Shown: piece by piece, positions 11,496 to 16,847 of the stretch | How positions within the stretch are numbered: the first letter of the stretch is position 1 | Layout: every line of letters begins with the position of its first letter | Source: Patescibacteria group bacterium | Lineage (GTDB): Bacteria; Patescibacteriota; Minisyncoccia; Phycocordibacterales; SBAW01 | Reading direction: 5' to 3' | DNA: 16,847 nt | Assembly (NCBI GenBank): GCA_028866155.1 | Contig: JAGWIT010000017.1 | Span: forward strand, 1 to 16,847 | Made by a program: the position numbers and the translations under genes | The notes under the pieces: generated by a model | The model's input: the letters and a program-made list of their open reading frames with translations, nothing else | Database searches by the model: none | Told to the model about the DNA's origin: nothing

Positions 11496-13229
11496 TTACT
11501 GCGTCCAGATTTGCACTGATTTCTGCGAGATGATAGCGCCTTGCAGGTCTTTGCTCACGAACGTCACGGTGTAAGGACCGGCACCGTTCCAATGCCAGTT
11601 GCTCAGATCAACTTGCGCTTCTTTATGCGGATAGTCGGTGTTGTTGGTGTTCATCGGCAAGAGGCTACCGCCGTCCACCTGCCAATACATAGTGTATTGC
11701 GACACATCAACGCCCTCGAGCATCGCCTTAAACGGCTGTACCCCGCTCGCGTGCGCGCCGTTAACCGGCCACCACACATCGGTTGTCGCGCTGGTCGGCG
11801 CGGGCGGCGGCGCCGTCTGTCCTGCGACAATGGTCGCCGCGCTGTTGTTCCACGAATAATTTTGAGTCCAGCCTCCGCTAAAGACGCCGATCGCGACGCG
11901 ATAGGTGCCCTGCGCCGACGGCGTCCACGAAGCTGTGTAGCCTGCTGTCGCGCCGCCCGCAATATTTTGATTTTCAAAAAACTTTTGGAATACGCGCGTG
12001 TTTGACGAGTCATACACCTCGATATCAACGACTCCGTTTGAGAGAGCGCTGCCGGCGTCTTCAATCGTTACGTTCAGCTGGATTGCGTTCCCGACGTTCG
12101 GCTGTGCCGGGCTTGCCGACACGCTCGACTCAAAGGCCGGCGTACCGCTTGGCGTTGGCGGAGGCGTAGAGATAGACGTTCCAAACCACTGCGCGAGCAC
12201 CTGTTCGGCAGGCTTATTTTGCGGCGTGTAATCGGTGTTGCCATTGCCGCCATAGTTGGGGTCTGGGCTCCACCACCACCAATCGACGCCCTGCACATAG
12301 CTATAGGCGTCCCAATATTGAAACAGCGCCGTATAGTCGTTGACTTGCTCCTGCGCGTCATACGGGCCGCTGTCCCACGAATCCCACGGCTGATTGTGCG
12401 CACCCGACACGCTGCGGTAGCCGACCTCGGTAAAGATGACCGGCTTGTTCCATTTTTGCACGATGGGGTTGATGTCGTAGTTGTTGACGTTTTGCCAACC
12501 CGCTTTAAGCGAAGCGACCGAGCCGTCGCCCGTGAGGTTGTAGTATGCCGACACGCCGATATAGTCGAGCAAATTCCAAAATTGGATGTTGGGCAGCTCC
12601 GACGCCCAGTCCTGCCCTCCGCGGTTGGCGTCGTAGGTGAGCTTGCCGCTGTAGACCGAGCGCACTTTGTGTATCATCGCGATCCATCGCTCGGTATTGT
12701 CGGGGTTCGCCGCCGAAGACGCCATGTTGATGAGCTCCGCGCCAAGCATATACAACTCGACGTTGTTGCTCTGCGCCAGCTGGCCGTAGTGCACCAGCAC
12801 GTTCCCGTAGTTGTTGTACCAGCTGTTTCGGTCCGAGGGGTTGATAAGCGCGCGCCATTCCTGCGTATAGGAGTCAAGGTATATGGAAATCTGCACCTGC
12901 AGCCCTTGCGCATGTGTAAACTGGATGCCGGCGATAAGCGCCGCGTCGGTCGGCGTGTTGTACCCGGGGCTGATATCGGTCGAGCCGGTGTTGGACTGAT
13001 AGTACGGGATGATGAGGTTCACCTGCGTACCGCCGTCCGCCTTAAATTTTTTTACCGACTGCTGAAAATTGCCGCTGCTAAAATCGGTTGTCGAAGATGG
13101 ATAAAAACTCGCGCCTTTTTGCCAGTTGCTCACGCTTGCAGACGCAGGGAGCGCAAACAACGCCTGCGATACAAGTATCGAAAAAATAACGCCTGCGCCG
13201 GTGATGTTGCGAATTCTGCTTGTCTTCAT
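11496..13229 (-). CDS. Secreted GH113-like TIM-barrel glycoside hydrolase with two beta domains (577 aa)
   Basis: Residues 1-31 are a signal peptide (basic MKTSRIRN, hydrophobic core, ALPASA before the cut). Residues 35-350 look like a (beta/alpha)8 barrel of the GH113/GH5 type, whose members cut beta-mannan or related beta-glycans. E165 in LYMLGAEL is the likely acid/base and E268 in VIFTEVGYRS the likely nucleophile, at the ends of strands as expected. A YWDAYSYVQGVDWWWWSPDP segment (306-324) forms the aromatic strand-8 region. A Pro/Thr linker (352-363) leads to an Ig-like CARDB-style domain (364-470), then a second linker and a C-terminal beta domain (483-577) with VWWPVNGAHASGVQPFKA and YWQVDGG, of the kind found at the end of some secreted cellulases. 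It is divergent to the Ig-repeat gene and has a near-leaderless start. The substrate is inferred. Confidence 0.8.
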   Translation of the reverse strand: MKTSRIRNITGAGVIFSILVSQALFALPASASVSNWQKGASFYPSSTTDFSSGNFQQSVKKFKADGGTQVNLIIPYYQSNTGSTDISPGYNTPTDAALIAGIQFTHAQGLQVQISIYLDSYTQEWRALINPSDRNSWYNNYGNVLVHYGQLAQSNNVELYMLGAELINMASSAANPDNTERWIAMIHKVRSVYSGKLTYDANRGGQDWASELPNIQFWNLLDYIGVSAYYNLTGDGSVASLKAGWQNVNNYDINPIVQKWNKPVIFTEVGYRSVSGAHNQPWDSWDSGPYDAQEQVNDYTALFQYWDAYSYVQGVDWWWWSPDPNYGGNGNTDYTPQNKPAEQVLAQWFGTSISTPPPTPSGTPAFESSVSASPAQPNVGNAIQLNVTIEDAGSALSNGVVDIEVYDSSNTRVFQKFFENQNIAGGATAGYTASWTPSAQGTYRVAIGVFSGGWTQNYSWNNSAATIVAGQTAPPPAPTSATTDVWWPVNGAHASGVQPFKAMLEGVDVSQYTMYWQVDGGSLLPMNTNNTDYPHKEAQVDLSNWHWNGAGPYTVTFVSKDLQGAIISQKSVQIWTQ

Positions 13230-13242
13230 AAAGGTGCTATGG

Positions 13243-13248
13243 AGTATC
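13243..13248 (-). promoter_or_regulatory. -10 box of the glycosidase gene
   Basis: On the minus strand GATACT, preceded by TGG (extended -10), lies 13 bases before the ATG at 13229. The predicted leader is about 6 bases, without a Shine-Dalgarno. Confidence 0.45.
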
Positions 13249-13293
13249 CCACCGCCGCGCTGAACGGCGCATGAACGCGCCGGCGCAATGCTA

Positions 13294-13299
13294 TATAAT
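13294..13299 (+). promoter_or_regulatory. Perfect -10 box giving a near-leaderless transcript
   Basis: TATAAT ends nine bases before the ATG at 13309, so transcription would begin at about 13306, leaving roughly 3 bases of leader. No good -35 box is seen. Confidence 0.55.
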
Positions 13300-13308
13300 G
13301 GCCATCAT

Positions 13309-14565
13309 ATGCGCCGCGCAGGCAAAACTCTTTTGGTGCTTGCGTTCGTCCTCCTTAACTTCGCGATCGCGCGCGGCGCCGCACATGCTGCCGCTTCGGC
13401 GTCCATCCTCGGCCTCTACCCTGCCGCTGAGGTGCCCATCGGCGCCAAAGTCACGTTCACCGTCGGCACGAGCGGTTTTACCAACCCCACTTTTTATTTG
13501 GTCGACTCCTTCCCCGGCGGAGTTACCAGCGCCTACATCGACAGCGCGGGCGATTTTTCGTGGACGCCGAACACCAGTGAAATAGGCACGCACAATCTCG
13601 CCGTTACCGTCTCCGATTCTCTCGGCGACAGCGCGAGCGCTTCGCAAACGATAACGGTCGACGGCGCCGCGAGCGTCTCGATACAGCCGCCAACGCCCGG
13701 CGACAGCGTGAGCATCGGCACGCCGGTCTCTTTCTCTTTCTCGTCTTCGGGGCTTTTCAATCCGTCGTACACGGCCGCTGATTCTTTTTTTAATTCATCG
13801 GTGCAAAGCTCGGCTCTTAACGCGGGCGCGTTCAACTGGACGCCTATCGCGCAGGACATCGGTAGCCACACTATAACCGTGACGGCAAAGGACTCATACG
13901 GCAACACCGCCGCCGCCTCGATGGTTATTACCGTGCTGCCCGCAGCTGCAGTCTCCATCGTGGAGCTCGCGCCAGGCGCCAGTCTTGAGGTAGGCAAGAC
14001 GCTCTCGTTCACCGCGACTTCAACAGGGTTCATCGGCCCCGCATATGCCGTGAGCGACGCGTTCGTAGGAATAAGCACCTCGACGATAACAATCGACACG
14101 AAGGGTTTGGCGAGCTGGACGCCGCAGTACAATGACATCGGCGTGCATCACATTACCGTGACCGTGAGCGACAGTGGCAGCCGCAGCGGCACGGCAACTC
14201 TTTCAATAAAAGTCTTGCCGCAAACGACCGCTGTGACACAGGCCCCTACGCCGTACGCATCCGTCCCTGCGGCGCAAACGGCGGTCCCCGCGGTTACCGC
14301 TCCTCCGGCAGGCGCGCAAACTCCGGTAACGAAACCAACCTCTGCCCCGCTAAAGCAGCCGGCGGCGCAGCATAACGGCAATGCGAGCGCGCCTCAAACG
14401 CAAACGGCTCCCCTACTCACCGATGCCGGCGCCGCGCCGGCAACTTCGAGCGATCCAACAGGCGCAAACGTGGTAATCCCCAGCACCGCTCCGGTCGAAT
14501 CGATCGGCGGATTTTTTCTCAACAGCATCGCTACTTTCTTCGCCTCTTTATTTAGGATTTTTTAA
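13309..14565 (+). CDS. Secreted surface protein with three Ig-like repeats (418 aa)
   Basis: The ATG at 13309 (MRRAGKTLLVLAFVLLNFAI) begins a signal peptide cut after about residue 28; the frame could start at 13288, but that lies upstream of the -10 box. Three repeats of about 90 residues follow (31-118, 121-210, 214-303). Each has a PxG-x-V-x-IG-x-x-VSF start, a central WTP, and an IG-x-H-x-x-VTVSDS end, as in putative-Ig/cadherin-like domains. Residues 304-395 are a Pro/Thr/Ala/Gln-rich linker. Residues 398-418 (GGFFLNSIATFFASLFRIF) form a hydrophobic end that could hold it in the membrane; there is no LPxTG. Probably an adhesin-like or cell-wall protein. Its stop overlaps that of the convergent DUF1003 gene. 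Confidence 0.8.
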   Translation: MRRAGKTLLVLAFVLLNFAIARGAAHAAASASILGLYPAAEVPIGAKVTFTVGTSGFTNPTFYLVDSFPGGVTSAYIDSAGDFSWTPNTSEIGTHNLAVTVSDSLGDSASASQTITVDGAASVSIQPPTPGDSVSIGTPVSFSFSSSGLFNPSYTAADSFFNSSVQSSALNAGAFNWTPIAQDIGSHTITVTAKDSYGNTAAASMVITVLPAAAVSIVELAPGASLEVGKTLSFTATSTGFIGPAYAVSDAFVGISTSTITIDTKGLASWTPQYNDIGVHHITVTVSDSGSRSGTATLSIKVLPQTTAVTQAPTPYASVPAAQTAVPAVTAPPAGAQTPVTKPTSAPLKQPAAQHNGNASAPQTQTAPLLTDAGAAPATSSDPTGANVVIPSTAPVESIGGFFLNSIATFFASLFRIF

Positions 14566-15005
14566 CGGCCTTCTTTTTTAATTATCGAGTGGATGTCTTC
14601 GGTCAATGTGTTATTTATTTCTACCAAACGATGTATTTCGTCCTGCAATTTTAATATCGCTTCGGCATCTTTAAAGGTCTGCTCGGCCTGTTTGTCGGAC
14701 GCGCGGCTCAGCACCTGCTGGCCGACCGCTAAAATGGGCAGCGCCAACAACTGCACGATGTTGCTGAGGAACAGCAAAAAAACAAACGGATATGGATCAT
14801 TGCGAAACCAGCCAATGCCGAGCGTCGCGAGCGCCATCCATCCAAACATCCACGCCGACAAGGCATAGAACATTCCCATCGAACCGAACAGGTTGGTGAT
14901 GAACACGGCTAACCGACCGTTGAACCCGAGGCGCTCGTTTTTGGCGAGCGGTGCGCCGGCCTTCGCCCGCTCGGCTATCCAAGGATTGGGAATATGTTCG
15001 TCCAT
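14562..15005 (-). CDS. DUF1003-family membrane protein (147 aa)
   Basis: Residues 30-50 (GRLAVFITNLFGSMGMFYAL) and 52-95 hold two to three hydrophobic helices with the DUF1003 hallmark NDPYPFVFLLFLSNIVQLLA. The following LPILAVGQQVLSRASDKQAE enters a cytoplasmic coiled tail (110-147, ILKLQDEIHRLVEINNTL). The family (COG4420) is widespread and of unknown function. The start at 15005 is preceded on the minus strand by a -10 box only seven bases away. The TAA stop (14562-14564) overlaps the TAA of the plus-strand Ig-repeat gene (14563-14565), and no terminator hairpin separates them. Confidence 0.85.
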   Translation of the reverse strand: MDEHIPNPWIAERAKAGAPLAKNERLGFNGRLAVFITNLFGSMGMFYALSAWMFGWMALATLGIGWFRNDPYPFVFLLFLSNIVQLLALPILAVGQQVLSRASDKQAEQTFKDAEAILKLQDEIHRLVEINNTLTEDIHSIIKKEGR

Positions 15006-15012
15006 AAGAGAT

Positions 15013-15018
15013 AGTATA
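15013..15018 (-). promoter_or_regulatory. -10 box of the DUF1003 gene, leaderless arrangement
   Basis: On the minus strand TATACT ends seven bases before the ATG, so the transcript would start at or within a base or two of the start codon. Nothing else is seen in the AT-rich interval 15019-15090, which must also hold the promoter of the SRPBCC gene; TACTTAAAAAT occurs there in nearly repeated form. Confidence 0.5.
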
Positions 15019-15090
15019 CTTTAAAAATTACTCGGTAGATTAGAAGCATACTTAAAAATACTTAGCAAAAAATAAATAAATTAAAAAAAT

Positions 15091-15555
15091 ATGGAAAAAG
15101 AAATTACTATCACCCGGCTCTTCGATGCTTCGCGCGAGCGCGTATGGAAGGCGTGGACTGACCCCGAGCGGCTCTCTCAGTGGTGGGGGCCCAGAGGCGT
15201 TACTAACCCGGTATGCGAGGTTGATCCGCGGGTAGGAGGCGCCGTACATATCGTCATGCTCGCCGGCAAGGAGCTGGGGGCGCTTGCGGGACAGCGCTGG
15301 CCTATGCAAGGCACATTCCTTGAAGTGGTCGAGCCGGAGCGGCTTGATTTTGAGAACAATGCGGTCGCCGAGGATGGCACCGTGATGCTCGAAGGCGAGA
15401 CGACCGTTGTGCTCGAGGATATGGGCGGCAAGACCAGGCTCACGCTCACCACGCGCGCCAAAGGCATGGTACCGCAGGCGCCGCAGATGCTTGAGGGCAT
15501 GGAGGCGGGCTGGACGCAGAGCATCGATAAGCTCGGCGAGCTCCTGGCGCACTAA
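15091..15555 (+). CDS. SRPBCC/AHSA1-domain protein (154 aa)
   Basis: Starts MEKEITITRLFDASRERVWK and has the hallmark WTDPERLSQWWGPRG (22-36), the typical entry of the AHSA1 branch of the START/Bet v1-like fold. The body follows the beta-rich pattern (GGAVHIVMLAG, WPMQGTFLEVVEPERLDF, TVVLEDMGGKTRLTLTT) and ends with the long C-terminal helix (MLEGMEAGWTQSIDKLGELL). These proteins bind hydrophobic ligands or act on client proteins; the ligand here is unknown. No Shine-Dalgarno is visible in the very A-rich leader. Standard length for the family. Confidence 0.85.
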   Translation: MEKEITITRLFDASRERVWKAWTDPERLSQWWGPRGVTNPVCEVDPRVGGAVHIVMLAGKELGALAGQRWPMQGTFLEVVEPERLDFENNAVAEDGTVMLEGETTVVLEDMGGKTRLTLTTRAKGMVPQAPQMLEGMEAGWTQSIDKLGELLAH

Positions 15556-15582
15556 CCATGATTATAATTTATTAAAATAATG

Positions 15583-15609
15583 AAGGAGATACCGCACATG
15601 GGACTGTAG
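15583..15609 (+). other. Three-codon mini-ORF with a strong ribosome-binding site
   Basis: GAAGGAGA just after 15580 is followed by ATG-GGA-CTG-TAG (15598-15609), a Met-Gly-Leu peptide. This is one of the best Shine-Dalgarno sequences in the window, yet it serves only three codons, about 90 bases ahead of the cold-shock gene. Confidence 0.3.
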
Positions 15610-15698
15610 ATAAATCGCCCAAACAATGGTACCATAGGCCTCTCAACAAGTGGTTGGGAAAATGCGGTCGAGTTTTAGAGAAAAAAAATAAAAAATAT
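15610..15698 (+). promoter_or_regulatory. Structured leader of the cold-shock gene
   Basis: ATGGTACCAT (15626-15635) is a 10-base palindrome, and CTCAAC with GTTGGG (about 15642-15658) can form a hairpin with an AAGTG loop, followed by an A-rich tract up to the ATG. Long folded leaders are usual in cold-shock genes, where they sense temperature. Function inferred. Confidence 0.3.
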
Positions 15699-15896
15699 AT
15701 GACAGGCACAGTTAAAACCAAGACCGACCGCGGATTCGGCTTCATCGCCCGCGAAGGGCAGGCGAAGGATCTCTTCTTTCACTCCAAGGAGCTCAAAGGC
15801 GTGACCTTTGACGAATTGCAGGAAGGCGACACGGTCACCTTCGACGTCGTCGACGGCGAAAAGGGACCCGCAGCGGTCAATGTATCGCGCGCATAA
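15699..15896 (+). CDS. Cold-shock domain protein (CspA family, 65 aa)
   Basis: The ATG at 15699 (MTGTVKTKTDRGFGFIAREG) gives the canonical 65-residue five-strand barrel; an upstream in-frame TTG... start at 15654 would add a non-conserved basic tail and is rejected. The RNP1 motif is GFGFI (12-16) and the RNP2-like motif is DLFFH (24-28). The protein binds single-stranded RNA or DNA and melts secondary structure. Its AU-rich, folded leader suggests post-transcriptional control. Monocistronic, with a perfect palindromic terminator behind it. Confidence 0.9.
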   Translation: MTGTVKTKTDRGFGFIAREGQAKDLFFHSKELKGVTFDELQEGDTVTFDVVDGEKGPAAVNVSRA

Positions 15897-15916
15897 GCTC
15901 CCCCCGTTTTGGATGC

Positions 15917-15948
15917 AAAAAAACTCCCGGCATGCCGGGAGTTTTTTT
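15917..15948. terminator. Perfectly symmetric bidirectional terminator
   Basis: Seven As, CTCCCGG-CATG-CCGGGAG and seven Ts form a 32-base perfect palindrome that terminates the cold-shock gene and the convergent 64-aa minus-strand gene equally well. Confidence 0.9.
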
Positions 15949-15954
15949 GCGCGC

Positions 15955-16149
15955 TCAACGCTCTCCCGATTTATATATAACGACCGTGATATACGACATC
16001 CACAGCGAGAGCAAAATAACCGCCAGCCAGTTAAAAGCGATGAGATGCCATACCTGGGAAAGATTCCACCCCGCAATTGAAAGTACGCAAAACCAAAAGA
16101 GCGAGTAGAAGATGAGCGCTAACGTATCGCCGCCGTGTACGCGAAACAT
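15955..16149 (-). CDS. Small two-helix membrane protein (64 aa)
   Basis: MFRVHGGDTLALIFYSLFWF opens a first hydrophobic helix (about 9-27); a second spans about 35-58 (HLIAFNWLAVILLSLWMSYI), and the chain ends in a basic tail YKSGER. The inferred topology is a helical hairpin with both ends inside. The bidirectional terminator just beyond its stop supports it as a real gene. Upstream on the minus strand is a run of Gs (AGGGGGGTAGG), too far (about 10-20 bases) to be a clear ribosome-binding site. No family is recognised. Confidence 0.6.
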   Translation of the reverse strand: MFRVHGGDTLALIFYSLFWFCVLSIAGWNLSQVWHLIAFNWLAVILLSLWMSYITVVIYKSGER

Positions 16150-16189
16150 TCTTCAAGCCTACCCCCCTGACCTGCTAAAAAGATGAAGA

Positions 16190-16226
16190 CAAAATTTGAC
16201 AAAATGAGTGATTGTGGTAAATTTTG
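16190..16226 (+). promoter_or_regulatory. Promoter enclosed by an inverted repeat
   Basis: TTGACA (16196-16201), 16 bases, TAAATT (16218-16223). CAAAATTT (16190-16197) and AAATTTTG (16219-16226) are exact inverted repeats that overlap both boxes, so a regulator bound to both would cover the promoter, or the gene product could control itself. Confidence 0.55.
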
Positions 16227-16279
16227 CACCAGTTAGTTGCGTGTCTGCGTTTCCAAATCACCAAAAAAGGAAACGAGCA

Positions 16280-16675
16280 ATGGCGAAGAAAACCGAGCTG
16301 TTTGTTGTCACAGCGCGTTGGAGCAGATTATCCAAAGAAGAACAAGTAGAGGAAGTGCGCCGCGCCATGGCCAACCGCCATACCAACAAAAGCGCGGCCA
16401 GGATGCTTGGCACCAAACCCGGCATTATTGCCGGAATACGCTGGAGAAATAATATTGCCTCAACCCACGCAGGATTCGGCGTGACTCGATTTAAAACGAG
16501 TGAAGAAGTAGCGAGAGTCGACGGCCCGCGTTCTCGCATAGCACCCCTTGGGAAAGAATGCTCTTATCACTACCCGGATGGCAAACAATGCGGCTATATG
16601 CCCATGGAAGCCGACCCCGACCGGCCCGAGCTTGACCTCGACCGCTGCAAGCTTCACCAAAGAAAAAAGAAATAG
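16280..16675 (+). CDS. Helix-turn-helix protein with C-terminal Cys/His cluster, GcrA-like (131 aa)
   Basis: AAAAGGA ends about eight bases before the ATG at 16280 (MAKKTELFVVTARWSRLSKE), which is preferred over the longer frame from 16208 because that starts inside the promoter. Residues 14-56 look like a helix-turn-helix: SRLSKEEQVEEVRRAM, then NKSAARMLGTKPGIIAGIRW, resembling the GcrA pattern in which the recognition helix follows an ARxLG turn. Residues about 92-127 hold KECSYHYPDGKQCGYM and DLDRCKLHQRK, giving C-x8-C and C-x2-H, consistent with a zinc-stabilised knuckle like the C-terminal part of GcrA-type proteins. The basic tail supports nucleic-acid binding. GcrA works with sigma70 at methylated promoters in Alphaproteobacteria; that role here is only a possibility. 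Monocistronic with a terminator. Confidence 0.7.
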   Translation: MAKKTELFVVTARWSRLSKEEQVEEVRRAMANRHTNKSAARMLGTKPGIIAGIRWRNNIASTHAGFGVTRFKTSEEVARVDGPRSRIAPLGKECSYHYPDGKQCGYMPMEADPDRPELDLDRCKLHQRKKK

Positions 16676-16678
16676 ATT

Positions 16679-16695
16679 CCCCGCACAATGCGGGG
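16679..16695. other. Hairpin after the HTH gene
   Basis: CCCCGC-ACAAT-GCGGGG forms a stable stem directly after the stop codon but lacks a T-run; the true terminator follows at 16712. It may protect the 3' end of the message. Confidence 0.4.
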
Positions 16696-16710
16696 GGCTC
16701 CTATACTGAG

Positions 16711-16739
16711 AGCGTACCACTACATGGTACGCTTTTTTT
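16711..16739 (+). terminator. Terminator of the HTH gene
   Basis: AGCGTACC (16711-16718), a seven-base loop and GGTACGCT (16726-16733), followed by Ts to 16739. Confidence 0.85.
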
Positions 16740-16764
16740 GTGAGTGGCCATCAGCGGGGGCTTA

Positions 16765-16844
16765 GACTTCAAGTCTCTTTAAAAACATATGGTCTCACGA
16801 AAAAACCTTTCGTGCTGCGGATAATCTAGTTGTGGCTCGGCCAC
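16765..16844. other. Cluster of small inverted repeats at the right edge
   Basis: AGACTT-C-AAGTCT (about 16764-16776), CACGAAA with TTTCGTG (about 16797-16815) and GTGGC-TCG-GCCAC (about 16832-16844) lie close together. They could be RNA hairpins, operators, or chance features within the end of the minus-strand frame described at 16779-16847. Confidence 0.25.
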
Positions 16845-16847
16845 GAA
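16779..16847 (-). CDS. Possible C-terminal end of a minus-strand gene cut by the window edge
   Basis: From the right edge the minus strand is open for 22 codons, reading FVAEPQLDYPQHERFFRETI then CF and a TAA at 16779. The composition is protein-like and the window stops inside it. Another minus-strand frame is also open for 16 codons, so the call is weak. An alternative on the plus strand is an 11-codon ORF at CATATG (16788). Confidence 0.25.
   Translation of the reverse strand, partial: FVAEPQLDYPQHERFFRETICF

Noticed and set aside
12219..13274. 351-codon plus-strand frame opposite the glycosidase
   Set aside because: Arg/Val/His-rich antisense shadow; the minus strand encodes a signal peptide, TIM barrel and Ig-like domains.

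Overview
The window most resembles a chromosomal segment of a Candidate Phyla Radiation (Patescibacteria, perhaps Parcubacteria-like) bacterium. This is an inference. It rests on a VirD4/TraG-like ATPase of the style common in that group, many genes with no Shine-Dalgarno sequence, near-leaderless promoters, small hypothetical membrane proteins, and secreted Ig-repeat and TIM-barrel proteins. No rRNA, tRNA or ribosomal-protein gene is present to place it firmly.

Bases 1-2020 look like accessory DNA. Four direct copies of a 34-bp repeat (170, 919, 1653, 1984) separate short unknown genes, each with its own promoter or terminator close to a repeat. The content is a 205-aa protein with a possible DUF4258-like start, a pair of tiny overlapping ORFs (25 and 31 aa), a 106-aa protein, and a 72-aa protein with a C-terminal hydrophobic helix on the minus strand. 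The layout recalls a gene-cassette array, but no integrase is seen and the repeat does not match the canonical attC core.

Bases 2020-7262 hold the most striking unit. A cobalamin-riboswitch-like leader with a terminator and a competing antiterminator pairing precedes four tightly packed genes: a long acidic, probably disordered protein; a ClpB-like double AAA+ ATPase lacking the N and M domains and with a degraded first ATPase module; a 106-aa helical protein; and a VirD4/TraG-like ATPase without a membrane anchor. A related 33-bp sequence lies at both edges (2020-2052 and 7230-7262). I infer a B12-responsive unfoldase/translocase system of unknown purpose.

Bases 7263-9790 carry a membrane-anchored hypothetical protein, a DoxX-like membrane protein, a class I SAM methyltransferase and an HD-domain phosphohydrolase. 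Bases 9812-11440 carry a stand-alone b6-type diheme cytochrome b with an unusual exported domain, behind a promoter overlapped by a palindrome. Bases 11496-14565 hold two divergent secreted-protein genes: a GH113-like TIM-barrel glycosidase with two beta domains, and a three-repeat Ig-like surface protein. The rest (14562-16739) has a DUF1003 membrane protein, an SRPBCC/AHSA1 protein, a cold-shock protein, a 64-aa membrane protein and a helix-turn-helix/zinc-cluster protein reminiscent of GcrA. Both window edges may contain the ends of truncated genes.
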